From: Nesterenkonia sp. E16_10
GTDB taxonomy: Bacteria; Actinomycetota; Actinomycetes; Actinomycetales; Micrococcaceae
Reading direction: 5' to 3'
NCBI RefSeq assembly: GCF_017347085.1
Contig: NZ_JADPSA010000001.1
Span: 1-64,000 of the forward strand
Length of the DNA: 64,000 nucleotides
Shown here: positions 30,131 to 39,775 of the stretch, piece by piece
Layout: the number at the start of each line of letters is the position of its first letter
Position numbering within the stretch: position 1 is the stretch's first letter
The notes under the pieces: generated by a model
Database searches by the model: none
What the model was told of the DNA's origin: nothing
The model's input: only the letters and a program-made list of their open reading frames with translations
Translations under genes and position numbers: made by a program

Positions 30131-31471
30131 TCACCGAGTGCTGCGCGCGCCCAGCGTCTCGGGGTCCACCGCCTGGAACCGCACCTCGGCGCCGGGTGAG
30201 AGCTGCGCCGCCAGTGAGAGATCCTCACGCACCACGACGCCCAGCACCGGTTCTGCACTGGTCACCGGGTGCTCCGCCAGCGCCACCGAGGGCTGACCGG
30301 ATGCGGCGATGCTGATGGCCCCGCGCAGCAGCGGTTCCGCCGGCAGCGCCTCGGGCTGGGTCCGTGTGAGGGGATCATCGCCGTCCAGCAGCAGGCTGGA
30401 CCGGTCAGAGCCGGCCAGGACCTCCCAGGGCTGTCCCTCGAGCCGGGACAGGCCCGCGGCCCCGGCGCGGCGGGTGCCGAAGTACTCGACCCTGGGGCCG
30501 GGCACGTAGCGCAGCACGGTGGCCTCCCCCGGCAGCGGCAGCGGGGTGGGCGCCACGGAGGCGATGCCCACGAACCGCGAGGCCGCGCCGGCCAGCCCGA
30601 AGCGATCCCCCACCTGCACCGGGGCCGGCCCGATCCCTGCCACCGTGTCCGTGGCGGAGCTGCCCAGGACCACCGGCGCCGCCAGGCCGCCGGAGATCCC
30701 CAGGTAGCTGAAGACCCCGCGACGTGGCGGTCCCAGGTGCAGCACCTCGCCGGGGAAGACCCAGAACGGGGCGCGGCCCGGGGCGGTGCGGCTGCGCTGG
30801 GTGGTCTGGGCCACCTCGGTGCCTCCCCGGGAGATCGGCACGGGTTCCTGCGTGAGGATCTCCAGGGAGACCTCGGCCCCGGTCACAGCGAGGATGGAGG
30901 TCTGGCACAGGCGCAGGCTGAGCCCTCCCCCGCAGATCTCCAGGACCGCAGCGGAGTCATCATTGCCGATCAAACGGTTCGCCTGACGCGCGGCGGAGAA
31001 ATCGGCCGGTCCCGCGCGGCCGATGCCCAGGCCGCCGAAGCCATAGCGGCCCAGGTCCTGGATCAGGACCTGGCCCGGAGACTCGCAGGTAGCGTTCGGC
31101 AGCACCTCCACCACGGCCTCGCGCTCCTGAGGCCGCAGGCCTTCGGCGTAGGACTGCGGGATCTCGACGGCCGGGCCCCCGAGGTCCAGGGGCTCCTCGG
31201 GCGCCTCCCCGTCAGCTTCCGTGGCCGCGGAGCCGCTGGAAGCAGCAGACCTGCGCCGACGCAGCTTCAGCCGCTTGGCCTGCTTCAGCGCGGTCTGCGC
31301 GTCGCGGCGTCGGCGGAAGTCCACCAGGACCGTCCGAACCCCGGGAATCGCATCCAGCTGACCGGGGAAGGGCTGTCCGGCCAGGTGCGCCATCAGAAGA
31401 GAGCGATCTCTCTCCGCGGTGACCTCGAGGAGCAGGGCCCGCTGCCCTACTTCCCGGACGCTGTGAATCAT
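30131..31471 (-). CDS. KipI(truncated)-KipA fusion, PxpB/PxpC paralogue
   Basis: A 446-residue protein from ATG 31471. Residues 1-75 match only the first subdomain of KipI/PxpB (IHSVREVGQRALLLEV, GVRTVLVDF). The GFxPGFxY and SPGGWQLIG motifs that carry the rest of PxpB are missing. After a low-complexity linker (about 70-125), residues 130-446 form a complete KipA/PxpC (LIQDLGRYGFGGLGIGRAGPAD, ICGGGLSLRL, YLGISGGLAAPVVLGS, and P-GPR-EYF). It stands alone, without PxpA, and is a paralogue of the full fusion at 43265-45127. It probably cannot act as a 5-oxoprolinase by itself. Confidence 0.85.
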   Translation of the reverse strand: MIHSVREVGQRALLLEVTAERDRSLLMAHLAGQPFPGQLDAIPGVRTVLVDFRRRRDAQTALKQAKRLKLRRRRSAASSGSAATEADGEAPEEPLDLGGPAVEIPQSYAEGLRPQEREAVVEVLPNATCESPGQVLIQDLGRYGFGGLGIGRAGPADFSAARQANRLIGNDDSAAVLEICGGGLSLRLCQTSILAVTGAEVSLEILTQEPVPISRGGTEVAQTTQRSRTAPGRAPFWVFPGEVLHLGPPRRGVFSYLGISGGLAAPVVLGSSATDTVAGIGPAPVQVGDRFGLAGAASRFVGIASVAPTPLPLPGEATVLRYVPGPRVEYFGTRRAGAAGLSRLEGQPWEVLAGSDRSSLLLDGDDPLTRTQPEALPAEPLLRGAISIAASGQPSVALAEHPVTSAEPVLGVVVREDLSLAAQLSPGAEVRFQAVDPETLGARSTR

Positions 31472-31576
31472 CCCCCCAGCGTGCCACACCCAGGCGGCCA
31501 TCCCCTGACCTGGATCATGAGCCAGAACACGCGCACCGGCGGTCGTTTCCCCTGCGAACCATGAAACAATCGGCCT

Positions 31577-32857
31577 GTGATCGCCGCCAAGAAGACTGCC
31601 GCCGCGCCGAAGGAACCGCTCTTCACCAAGGACTTCCTGCTGGCGATCGTGATCAACCTCTTCCTGGCGATCGTGTTCTTCGTCCTGGTCACCGGTCTGG
31701 CGGTCTACGCCGCCGAGGAATTCTCCGCCGGCGAGACCGCCGCCGGGTTCGCCGCCTCCGCCTTCGTGGTCGGCGCACTCACCGCCCGGATCTTCGCGGG
31801 AAAGTACGTGAACTTCTTAGGCCGGCGCCGCACGGTGCTGGCCTGCCTGGTGGTCTACGTGCTCGCCGGTCTGGCCTACCTCGTGGTGGACAGCTACGAG
31901 ATGCTCATCGCGCTGCGCGCGGTGCATGGAATTTCTTTCGGCTTCGGGCAGACCGCGCTCAACGCCGGGGTCTTCGCGATGATCCCGCGCACGCGTCGCG
32001 GCGAGGGCGCTGGCTACTACCTGCTGGCGAACTCGCTGCCCCCCGCGATCGGTCCGCTGGCGGCGATCCAGCTGACCCAGCGCTATGACTTCTGGGCGAT
32101 GTTCCTCGCGGTCACCATCGTCTCGGTGATCGCGCTGATCTTCTCGCTGTTCCTGCGTCTGCCCGAGGACAAGCCCTGGCGCACCAGTCTGCTCGAGAAG
32201 CTGACCCTGCGCCCGCGGGACATCATCGAGCCCCGCGCCTTCAAGATCTCCCTGGTGGCGATGCTGCTGGGCATCGGCTTCGCCTCGGTGATGACGTTCC
32301 TCAACGGCTACGCCCGAAGCCTCGACATGGTGGACGCCGCTTCGCTGTTCTTCGTGATCTACGCCGGCGCGGTGCTGGTCTCCCGGTTGTTCATGGGCAA
32401 GGTCCAGGACCGCTACGGGGACAACGCGGCGGTGTACCCGGCGGTCATCTTCTACATCATCGCCATGGGACTGCTCGCCTGGGCGCCGAATCAGGGGGTG
32501 CTGCTCACCGCCGGGGTGCTGGCCGGCTTCGGCTTCGGCTCGCTGCTGCCGGTGCTCCAGGCGATCATCGCCTCGGATCTGCCCGCGCACCGCACCAGCA
32601 TCGGGATCTCGACCTTCTTCATCATGCTCGACGCCGGGTTCGGCTTCTCCCCGCTGTTGCTGGGCCCGCTGGTGAGCTTCGCGGACTACCGCTTCATGTA
32701 CGCGGCCTGCGCCGGCGTCGTCGTGCTCTCGCTGGTGCTCTACTGGCTGGTCCACGGCCGTCACGACGTCCACCAGGGTGTGGCGCGCCGGATCCCCCGC
32801 TCGGGTCCGCGGGGTAAGGACGCCGACGACGCCGGGTCAGGTCCGTCGAGCAGCTGA
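31577..32857 (+). CDS. MFS transporter
   Basis: A 426-residue, 12-helix major facilitator. The loop 2-3 signature is FAGKYVNFLGRRRTVLACL, and RAVHGISFGFGQTALNAGVFAMIPRTRRGEGAGYY (about residues 115-150) is typical of YhhS/YfcJ-type drug or sugar efflux members. GTG start at 31577. The C-terminus is a basic, then acidic tail. Divergent from the KipI-KipA gene. The substrate is unknown; an exporter is likelier than an importer. Confidence 0.85.
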   Translation: MIAAKKTAAAPKEPLFTKDFLLAIVINLFLAIVFFVLVTGLAVYAAEEFSAGETAAGFAASAFVVGALTARIFAGKYVNFLGRRRTVLACLVVYVLAGLAYLVVDSYEMLIALRAVHGISFGFGQTALNAGVFAMIPRTRRGEGAGYYLLANSLPPAIGPLAAIQLTQRYDFWAMFLAVTIVSVIALIFSLFLRLPEDKPWRTSLLEKLTLRPRDIIEPRAFKISLVAMLLGIGFASVMTFLNGYARSLDMVDAASLFFVIYAGAVLVSRLFMGKVQDRYGDNAAVYPAVIFYIIAMGLLAWAPNQGVLLTAGVLAGFGFGSLLPVLQAIIASDLPAHRTSIGISTFFIMLDAGFGFSPLLLGPLVSFADYRFMYAACAGVVVLSLVLYWLVHGRHDVHQGVARRIPRSGPRGKDADDAGSGPSSS

Positions 32858-32899
32858 CCCGGGCGTCGGCGCACCGGCGGAGAGAGCTCCGCGGCGGCG

Positions 32900-33841
32900 T
32901 CAGGGTGTGGGCGTGCCGCCGTTGGCGTTGAGGGTCTCACCGCTGACGTAGCTGGACTCCGGCGAGGCCAGGAAGACGAAGGCCGGCGCCATCTCCACCG
33001 GCTGCCCCGGACGGCCCAGCGGCGTGTCGTGGCCGAACTCCGGCAGCTTCTCCTTGGGCTGACCCTGGGTGGGCTGGATGATCGTCCAGACCGGACCGGG
33101 GGCCACGGCGTTGACGCGGATGCCCCGGGGGCCGAGCTGCTGGGCGAGCCCCTTGGTGAAGTTGTTGATCGCGGCCTTGGTGGCGGCGTAGTCCAGCAGC
33201 ATCGGGTTGGGCTGGTAGGCCTGGACCGAGGTGGAGTTCACGATCGTCGAGCCCGGGCCCATGTGCTTCAGCGCCGAGCGGCTCAGCGTGTACATCGACT
33301 TGATGTTGATCTGGAAGGCCTCATCGACCTGTTCGTCGGTCAGCTCCTCCAGGGAGTCGTTGACGATCTGCTTGCCGGCGTTGTTGACCAGGATGTCGAG
33401 TCCACCCAGCTGCTCGGCGGCGGAGTCGACCACGCTCTCGCGGTACGTCTGGTCCATCAGGTCACCGGGCAGCGCGACCGCGGTGCGCCCGGCATCCTCG
33501 ATCGCGGCGATGACACGCTCGGCGTCCTTGCCCTCGGCAGGGAGGTAGGCGATCGCCACATCGGCGCCCTCGCGGGCGAAGGCGACGGCGGTGGCCGCAC
33601 CGATGCCCGAGTCGCCGCCTGTCACCAGGGCTTTGCGGCCCTGCAGCCGACCAAGCCCGCGGTAGGACTCCAGGCCGATGTCCGGGACCGGCTCTGCGTC
33701 CACCTCGAGGCCCGGCTCGGGCTGGTCCTGCTTCGGCGGGGAGATCTTGCTGTGACGGGTGGTCGGATCGTCGAAGGCCAGCTGAGTGCCCTGCAGCTCA
33801 GCGGCGTCGGGAAAGGAAGCGGGAGTCGAATGAGTGCTCAT
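32900..33841 (-). CDS. Short-chain dehydrogenase/reductase (YhdF/YdaD-like)
   Basis: A 313-residue classical SDR with a 50-residue N-terminal extension (PPKQDQPEPGLEVDAEPVPD). Seen: KALVTGGDSGIGAATAVAFA (TGxxxGxG), ILVNNAG, the catalytic Ser in VNSTS, YAATKAAINN (Tyr/Lys pair), and VRVNAVAPGPVWT. The end YVSGETLNANGG fits. The extension and the PKQ-P sequence match the YhdF/YghA group, often general-stress oxidoreductases. Start at MSTHSTP (33841), preferred to earlier ones. Monocistronic. Confidence 0.9.
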   Translation of the reverse strand: MSTHSTPASFPDAAELQGTQLAFDDPTTRHSKISPPKQDQPEPGLEVDAEPVPDIGLESYRGLGRLQGRKALVTGGDSGIGAATAVAFAREGADVAIAYLPAEGKDAERVIAAIEDAGRTAVALPGDLMDQTYRESVVDSAAEQLGGLDILVNNAGKQIVNDSLEELTDEQVDEAFQINIKSMYTLSRSALKHMGPGSTIVNSTSVQAYQPNPMLLDYAATKAAINNFTKGLAQQLGPRGIRVNAVAPGPVWTIIQPTQGQPKEKLPEFGHDTPLGRPGQPVEMAPAFVFLASPESSYVSGETLNANGGTPTP

Positions 33842-33997
33842 GATTCCGACCCTATGACTGCACCCGAGTGACCCGCAAGGACCGTCATCCACTGAAGCTC
33901 ATGAGGTTTCCCACACCGGGATCGGGAATGAATTCCCGCCCCGAGGCCCGCCCGAGGCCCGGTCCGGCGGGGCGTCCAGCTCGGGGTCGGCTGCGGC

Positions 33998-34810
33998 TCA
34001 GGGCACCTGGAGCGCGGCGTTGGGCAGGTCGGTGATCAGCATGTGCCCGGGGGCGTGGCTGATCGCGAGCTCCGGCCGGGACTCCATCACCGCCGCCTGC
34101 GGGGTGACCCCGCAGGCCCAGAACACCGGGGTCCATCCGGCGGGGATCTGCACCGGATCCCCGAAGTCCGGGTCGCCGAGATCGGTGATCCCCAGGTCTG
34201 CGGGGCTGCCGATGTGCACCGGGGCGCCGTGGACCCCGGGATAGCGCGAGGTGATCCGGACCGCGTCGGCGATCAGGTCCGCGGGCAGCGGGCGCATCGA
34301 GACCACGAGGGGTCCGCTGAGCCGTCCCGCCGGGGCGCAGCGAAGTGCCGTCTTGTACATCGGCACGTTCACACCCTGCTCGATGTGCGCGATCGGGATG
34401 CCAGCCTCGAGCAGCGGGGCCTCGAAGGTGAAGCTGCACCCGATCAGGAAGGCCACCAGGTCCTCGCGCCAGTACTCGAGCGCGTCGTCGGGTTCCGCGA
34501 CCAGCTCCCCCTCGCGGTAGACCCGGTAGGCCGGGATGTCGGTGCGCAGATCGCCCTGCGCCAGCAGCGGTCTGCCGGCCCCGGCGTCGTGGAACTCTCC
34601 GGGCTCGAACACGCCGAGCACCGGGCAGGACTTCGGGTTGCGCTGGGCGAAGAGCAGCATGTCGAAGGCCAGTTCTCGGGGCAGCGCCAGCAGGTTGACC
34701 TGGGCGAAGCCCGGGCTGATCCCGCTGGTGGGCCGCCGCAGCCCGGCGCGGAACTGCGCGCGGGCCGCGGCTGGACTCAGCTGGGGCGTTGACCCTGGGG
34801 GGTGGCTCAT
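33998..34810 (-). CDS. DUF1445 putative hydro-lyase (YcsI-like)
   Basis: A 270-residue DUF1445 protein. Marks are [70 protein letters not shown], and [14 protein letters not shown] near the end. Homologues include YcsI of Bacillus subtilis, located with pxp genes, and the human D-glutamate cyclase domain, which makes 5-oxoproline from D-glutamate. Its ATG overlaps the stop of the NRAMP gene (ATGA), giving the ycsG-ycsI pair. A role in 5-oxoproline/lactam metabolism is inferred from that neighbourhood and the shared operator. Confidence 0.88.
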   Translation of the reverse strand: MSHPPGSTPQLSPAAARAQFRAGLRRPTSGISPGFAQVNLLALPRELAFDMLLFAQRNPKSCPVLGVFEPGEFHDAGAGRPLLAQGDLRTDIPAYRVYREGELVAEPDDALEYWREDLVAFLIGCSFTFEAPLLEAGIPIAHIEQGVNVPMYKTALRCAPAGRLSGPLVVSMRPLPADLIADAVRITSRYPGVHGAPVHIGSPADLGITDLGDPDFGDPVQIPAGWTPVFWACGVTPQAAVMESRPELAISHAPGHMLITDLPNAALQVP

Positions 34811-36153
34811 CCTTCGGTCCAGAGGCTGGCCAGACCGCCCAGCGAGCTGTAGCCCATGAAGATGGTCAGCAGCCAGACCAGGACACCGAGGATCAGCAGC
34901 CACTTGGGGTACTTATAGCCCTGCAGCAGGTCCCGACGGCGCCAGGCGGCGTAGAGGATCACGGCGAAGCCCAGCGGAAGCACGGTGCCGTTGAAGGCGC
35001 CTGCCATGATCAGCAGGGTCTGCGGGGCCTGACCCAGAAGCAGGAACACCGTGGTGGTGAGCACCAGGAAGCCGAGGAAGTACCAGCTCTTGGTGCTGTC
35101 CTTGGTGTTCTTCGTGGTCAGGAAGGACACCGTGGTGTAGGTGCAGCCCAGGACCGAGGTGATCGCGGCGACCCAGAAGACCGCTCCGAAGACGCGCAGC
35201 CCGATCTCGCCGAGCGCCACCGAGAACGCGTCCGCGGCGACGTTGTCCTCAGCCAGGACCACACCGGTGGAGACCACTCCGAGCACGGCCAGGAAGAGCA
35301 GGAAGCGGATGATGGTCGCCACGACGATTCCCAGAATGGAGGTCTGGGAGATCGCCTTGACGTTCTCCACCCCGGTGTTGCCCGAGGCGATCAGCCGGTG
35401 CGCGCCGGCGTAGGTGATGTAGCCGCCGACGGTGCCGCCGATCAGCGTGGTGATCACCAGGAACTCCACCTCATCGGGGACGAAGGTCTGGCGCAGCGCC
35501 TCGCCCAGCGGCGGGGCGGTGGTGATCGCCATGAAGATCATCAGCAGGATCAGCACCGCGCCACAGGCGACGACGATCCGGTCCAGGGCGACCCCGGCCT
35601 TCTTGGAGAGGAAGATCAGCAGCGCGAGGATCACCGAGAGGCCGCCGCCGATCCGGGCGTCCATGCCGGTCATCGCGTTCAGGCCCAGACCCGCGCCGGC
35701 GATGTTGCCGATGTTGAAGACCACGCCGCCGAAGAAGATCAGCGCGGCGAGCGCCCAGCCGAGGCCAGGCAGGATCCGGTTGCCCAGGGTCTGGGCGTAG
35801 AGCCCGGAGACCCCGAGCACCCGCCAGACGTTGAGCTGCACGGCGATGTCCACCAGCACCGAGATCAGGATGGCGAAGCCGAAGGCGGCTCCGAGCTGGT
35901 AGGTGAAGGTGGCGGTCTGGGTGATGAAGCCCGGTCCCACCGCGCTGGTGGCCATCAGGAACATCGCGCCCAGCAGCGCGGTGCGGCGGGTGCGGATCAG
36001 CACCGGACCCTTGGAGTCCGTGCCGCTGGAGCCCGGGCCGCCGGAGCCCGGGCCGACCTCTGGGCCTGAGAGGTCTGCATGCTGCGGGCGCTCTTCGTGC
36101 TTCGGGCTGCGGGGTGCATCCGCAGAGGATCTGGGGGTTGAGGCGTCAGCCAC
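34807..36153 (-). CDS. NRAMP-family transporter (YcsG-like)
   Basis: A 448-residue transporter: about 60 residues of Pro/Ser/Gly-rich N-terminus, then about 11 helices starting [22 protein letters not shown], where canonical NRAMP has the DPGN metal motif. Here GPGF/TQT replaces it, as in the YcsG branch thought to carry non-metal substrates. GTG at 36153 has GGAGGG 5 bp upstream and is my chosen start; earlier frames look non-coding. It is first in the ycsG-ycsI operon, with FadR-type palindromes 99-134 bp upstream. 5-Oxoproline or lactam uptake is a reasonable inference, not shown. Confidence 0.85.
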   Translation of the reverse strand: MADASTPRSSADAPRSPKHEERPQHADLSGPEVGPGSGGPGSSGTDSKGPVLIRTRRTALLGAMFLMATSAVGPGFITQTATFTYQLGAAFGFAILISVLVDIAVQLNVWRVLGVSGLYAQTLGNRILPGLGWALAALIFFGGVVFNIGNIAGAGLGLNAMTGMDARIGGGLSVILALLIFLSKKAGVALDRIVVACGAVLILLMIFMAITTAPPLGEALRQTFVPDEVEFLVITTLIGGTVGGYITYAGAHRLIASGNTGVENVKAISQTSILGIVVATIIRFLLFLAVLGVVSTGVVLAEDNVAADAFSVALGEIGLRVFGAVFWVAAITSVLGCTYTTVSFLTTKNTKDSTKSWYFLGFLVLTTTVFLLLGQAPQTLLIMAGAFNGTVLPLGFAVILYAAWRRRDLLQGYKYPKWLLILGVLVWLLTIFMGYSSLGGLASLWTEG

Positions 36154-36251
36154 AGGAGCCCTCCGTGAGTGAGTAGGGGGAACAACGCGGACACCGTGCG
36201 CAGTGCACATGTGACGTACGTCTATTCCGTGGATCACAGCTCACAGTACTG

Positions 36252-36286
36252 TTGTTCAACAATCCAAGCAAGGAATTGTGGAACAA
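36252..36286. promoter_or_regulatory. Two FadR/GntR-type operators upstream of the ycsG-ycsI operon
   Basis: TTGTTCAACAA at 36252-36262 and TTGTGGAACAA at 36276-36286, centres 24 bp apart, both followed by TCC. Both fit the FadR-subfamily pattern TNGTNNNACNA. The first is identical to the site at 45966-45976 before pxpA. On the minus strand, the TTGAAC within the first site could double as a -35 element. Confidence 0.7.
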
Positions 36287-36324
36287 TCCGCCGACCTTTT
36301 ACATGACTGTCACATGCGTCGGCC

Positions 36325-36555
36325 TCAGGTGTCGGCGAGGATCCGCCGATTGATCTCGTGTCCGAAGCCGAACCAGACGAGCGTGCCCCCGATCGGGAAT
36401 CCGACCAGCACGATCACCCAGCACACCGTGAGCACCGGTGGCAGCCTGGGCTCCCGGGCCACCTGGATCAGCGCGATCACGATGAAGCCGATGATGGCGG
36501 CCACGGCCGCCGTTCCCAGGAGCATGAACAGGATGGACAGGACGCTGACGTTCAT
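36325..36555 (-). CDS. Small PLDc_N-like membrane protein
   Basis: A 76-residue protein with two helices (LSILFMLLGTAAVAAIIGFIVIALI and PVLTVCWVIVLVGFPIGGTLVWFGFG, shown in part below 30 residues each), matching the PLDc_N / phospholipase_D-nuclease N-terminal domain that occurs alone in many actinobacteria. Ends in a short charged tail. Function unknown. ATG at 36555. Confidence 0.7.
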   Translation of the reverse strand: MNVSVLSILFMLLGTAAVAAIIGFIVIALIQVAREPRLPPVLTVCWVIVLVGFPIGGTLVWFGFGHEINRRILADT

Positions 36556-36718
36556 GCCGATGACCCTACGTCGGCGGCCAGCTCACCCTCAAGGGTCAAC
36601 TGACCTGCAGTGACCCGGCGGTTCGGAATGCGGGTAGCGTTGAATCGGTTGTGGCCTGTGGGCTCGACGGTGCCGTCGCAGCCAGCCCGGCACCACGGAA
36701 GATCTTGGGGGTTTGTGC

Positions 36719-38587
36719 GTGAGCATGGAACGCGCGGCATGGGGCTCGCTCTACAGCATGACCCATGCGAAGAAGGACTATCGGCCGTTCAACCGGGAGA
36801 CGCTGAGCCGCATCGGCCGGTTCGCTCGTCCACACCGGACCCGGCTGATCTGGTTCCTGATCCTCTCGGTGGTCACCGCGGCACTGGCCGTGGCGACCCC
36901 GCTGCTGGCCGGTCAGGTGGTCAACGCGATCACCAGCTCCGCGGAGGTGGCGGTCGTGATCCGACTGGCCGTGCTGATCGCGCTCATCGCCGTGGCCGAT
37001 GCGGGGTTCAACATCCTGAGCCGCTGGCTCTCCTCACGGATCGGCGAGGGCCTGATCCTGGATCTGCGCACCGCCGTGTTCGACCACGTGCAGAAGATGC
37101 CGATCGCGTTCTTCACCCGCACCCGCACCGGTGCGCTGGTGAGCCGGTTGAACAACGACGTCATCGGCGCCCAGCGCGCGTTCAGCGGCACCCTCTCCGG
37201 CGTCGTCGGGAACCTGGTGATGGTCCTGCTCACCATCATCGCGATGCTCTCACTGTCCTGGCAGGTCACCCTGCTGGCCCTGGTCCTGCTGCCGGTGTTC
37301 GTGGTGCCTGCTCGTCTGATGGGCGGCCGGCTGGCCAAGCTGCAGCGCGAGGCGGCGAACCACAACGCCACCATGGGCACCCAGATGACCGAACGCTTCT
37401 CCGCCCCGGGCGCCACGCTGATCAAGCTGTTCGGACGCCCCGAGGAGGAGTCGGCGGAGTTCGAACGGCGCGCCCGCCGGGTCCAGGACATCGGGGTCAA
37501 GACCGCGATGCTGCAGTCCACCTTCATCACCGCGCTGACCCTGGTCTCCGCCCTGGCTCTGGCGCTGGTCTATGGCCTGGGCGGGTTCTACGCGATCCTC
37601 GGCGAGCTCGAGGCCGGCGCCGTGGTCTCCCTGGCGCTGCTGCTCACCAGGCTCTATGCGCCGCTGACCGCCCTGGCAAGCGCCAGGGTCGAGGTCATGA
37701 GTGCGCTGGTCAGCTTTGAACGCGTCTTCGAGGTACTGGACCTCAAGCCGCTGATCACCGAGAAGGAAGACGCCCAGCCGCTGCCCGAGGGCCCCACCGC
37801 CGTCGAGTTCGAGAATGTCACCTTCTCCTACCCCTCCGCGGAGAAGGTCTCACTGGCCTCCCTCGAGGAGGTCGCCACACTGGACCAGCGCGGCGGCGAG
37901 GAGGTGCTCCACGGCATCAGCCTGCGCGTGGAACCGGGCCAGACCGTGGCCATCGTGGGCTCTTCCGGGGCCGGCAAGTCCACCATCGCCGCGCTGCTGG
38001 CCCGGCTCTACGACGTGGACTCCGGTGCGGTGCGCATGGCGGGTGTGGACCTGCGTGACACCACCTTCGAGTCGCTGCGGGCCACCCTCGGTGTGGTCAC
38101 CCAGGACGGACATCTGTTCCATGACACGATCCGGGCCAACCTCACGCTGCCGGCGCCAGATTCCACCGATGAGCAGGTCTGGGACGCGATCCGCCGGGCC
38201 CGGCTGGAGGCGGTGGTGCATTCCATGCCCGATGGCCTCGACACCGTGGTCGGGGAACGCGGCTACCGGCTCTCCGGCGGCGAGCGCCAGCGGATGACCC
38301 TGGCCCGGCTGCTCCTGGCCCAGCCGCAGGTGGTGATCCTCGATGAGGCCACCGCCGCGCTGGACTCCACCTCTGAGGCCGCCGTGCAGGCCGCGCTGAC
38401 CGAGGCGCTGGTGGGTCGGACCGCCCTGGTGATCGCCCACCGGCTCTCCACCGTGCGCGCAGCAGATGCGATCCTGGTGGTCGAGGCCGGGAAGATCGTC
38501 GAGCGTGGCACGCACACCGAGCTGCTGGCTGCGGATGGGCGCTATGCCGAGCTCTACCGGACCCAGTTCGCCACCGAGGACTCCTGA
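36719..38587 (+). CDS. ABC transporter, fused permease and ATPase (exporter type)
   Basis: A 622-residue half-transporter acting as a dimer. Six membrane helices in residues 40-330 with the exporter coupling sequence FFTRTRTGALVSRLNNDV. The nucleotide domain has VAIVGSSGAGKSTIAALLA (Walker A), VTQDGHLFHDTI (Q-loop), YRLSGGERQRMTLARLLLAQP (signature), VVILDEATAALDS (Walker B) and AHRLSTVRAAD (H-loop). A 20-residue insert lies before Walker A, after TFSYPSA. GTG at 36719 (GGGGG 7 bp upstream) or ATG at 36725. A lipid or drug exporter by similarity; substrate not determinable. Confidence 0.92.
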   Translation: MSMERAAWGSLYSMTHAKKDYRPFNRETLSRIGRFARPHRTRLIWFLILSVVTAALAVATPLLAGQVVNAITSSAEVAVVIRLAVLIALIAVADAGFNILSRWLSSRIGEGLILDLRTAVFDHVQKMPIAFFTRTRTGALVSRLNNDVIGAQRAFSGTLSGVVGNLVMVLLTIIAMLSLSWQVTLLALVLLPVFVVPARLMGGRLAKLQREAANHNATMGTQMTERFSAPGATLIKLFGRPEEESAEFERRARRVQDIGVKTAMLQSTFITALTLVSALALALVYGLGGFYAILGELEAGAVVSLALLLTRLYAPLTALASARVEVMSALVSFERVFEVLDLKPLITEKEDAQPLPEGPTAVEFENVTFSYPSAEKVSLASLEEVATLDQRGGEEVLHGISLRVEPGQTVAIVGSSGAGKSTIAALLARLYDVDSGAVRMAGVDLRDTTFESLRATLGVVTQDGHLFHDTIRANLTLPAPDSTDEQVWDAIRRARLEAVVHSMPDGLDTVVGERGYRLSGGERQRMTLARLLLAQPQVVILDEATAALDSTSEAAVQAALTEALVGRTALVIAHRLSTVRAADAILVVEAGKIVERGTHTELLAADGRYAELYRTQFATEDS

Positions 38588-38634
38588 GCAGCTCCCTGCC
38601 CAGGACCGACATTCGATCAAGGAGAGACCCCCGC

Positions 38635-39372
38635 ATGAGTGCACGGTTCGAAGAGCTCGACTGGCAGCAGACGCCGATGGGCGAGCTGATGCTGCGCCGG
38701 CGCGCCGAGCCCGGCACCGGCACTCAGATCTATGAGGTGAAGCTCGGCGAGGAGTTCCTCATGTCGAGCCTGTTCACCGTGGCAGAGGAGCAGATGTCGC
38801 TTCTGGGCCTCGCCGCGACCAGGGGCGAGAAGCTCGACGTCGTCGTCGGCGGTCTCGGCCTGGGCTACACCGCGGTCACCGCGCTCGGCGACGCGCGGGT
38901 CCATCGGCTCGAGGTCATCGATGCGCTCCCGGCCGTCATCGACTGGCACCAGCGCAAGCTGCTGCCGGTCTCCGCGCAGCTCGTGGAGGACCCCCGGAGC
39001 AGCCTGCGCCAGGATGACTTCTTCGCCGTGATGCGGACACCCCCGGCACCGGAGGCACCCCGGCATGACCTGATCCTGCTCGACGTCGACCACTCGCCCC
39101 GGCACACCCTGCACCCCAGTCATTCGGACCTCTACACCACCGAGGGGCTCACCGCGCTCGCAGCGCACCTCGCCGATCACGGGGTCTTCACGCTGTGGTC
39201 CGACGATGCCCCGGACCAGGAGTTCATGGCCACGCTCGCCACGGTCTTCGATGACTGCCAGGCTCACCTCGTAGAGTTCGCCAACCACCTGACCGGCGGA
39301 GTCTCCTCGAACACCGTCTATGTGGGGATCAAGCCCGAACCGAGCAACGAGGCAACGCGTAATACAGCGTAA
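38635..39372 (+). CDS. Spermidine synthase-like methyltransferase-fold protein
   Basis: A 245-residue protein with a Rossmann core: LDVVVGGLGLGYTAVTAL (motif I), VHRLEVIDALPAVIDWHQ (acidic motif II), and HDLILLDVDHSPRHTLHP then YTTEGLTALAAHLADHGVFTLWSDD. It resembles the SpeE/polyamine aminopropyltransferase family found as uncharacterised actinobacterial members. The catalytic Asp region of true SpeE (D-x-D-P-x-GP) is replaced by DVDHSP, so spermidine synthesis is doubtful. Begins 47 bp after the ABC transporter, with AAGGAGAG before the ATG. Confidence 0.75.
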   Translation: MSARFEELDWQQTPMGELMLRRRAEPGTGTQIYEVKLGEEFLMSSLFTVAEEQMSLLGLAATRGEKLDVVVGGLGLGYTAVTALGDARVHRLEVIDALPAVIDWHQRKLLPVSAQLVEDPRSSLRQDDFFAVMRTPPAPEAPRHDLILLDVDHSPRHTLHPSHSDLYTTEGLTALAAHLADHGVFTLWSDDAPDQEFMATLATVFDDCQAHLVEFANHLTGGVSSNTVYVGIKPEPSNEATRNTA

Positions 39373-39499
39373 TGTGTGATCAGCGGCACGTGAGGTCTTC
39401 CAAAAGCGGCTTCTGCGGGTGAAGATGACGGTGAGTGAGAGCTCACCCATCACCTGCCCCGCAGCGATGCGGAGCCGATACTGTTCAGGAGACACCGCC

Positions 39500-39742
39500 A
39501 TGACCGAGAGCACCCGCACCGAGAGCGTGAACCCACAGGGAAACCAGCCCCACCAGATCGGCGACTGGGCCGATCTCGGCCAAGAGATGTGGTCCTATCT
39601 CACCGGCCGGGGCGCCGTGGTGAACTACACGCTCCAGGACATGACCGTGGAGGTCCCCCGCGACATCGGACCGGACGCGCCCCGGGCGGTCTGGAAGTTC
39701 AACGGCACGCTGCGGGTGACCACCAGTGACGACGCCAGCTGA
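39500..39742 (+). CDS. Small soluble protein upstream of FHA gene, unknown
   Basis: An 80-residue protein from ATG 39500 with AGGAGA 7 bp upstream. The acidic N-terminus is followed by DWADLGQEMWSYLTGRGAVVNY and a beta-rich C-terminus (TVEVPRDIGP, VWKFNGTLRVTTSD). It lies 33 bp before the FHA-domain gene and is likely co-expressed with it. No family recognised. Confidence 0.6.
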   Translation: MTESTRTESVNPQGNQPHQIGDWADLGQEMWSYLTGRGAVVNYTLQDMTVEVPRDIGPDAPRAVWKFNGTLRVTTSDDAS

Positions 39743-39775
39743 GCATGTTCGGCTGCGGTGGAGACCGGAGGAGCC

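Noticed and set aside
36213-36222. GACGTACGTC palindrome near the ycsG start
   Set aside because: Ten bp only and not repeated at pxpA; the TTGTTCAACAA sites explain the shared control better.
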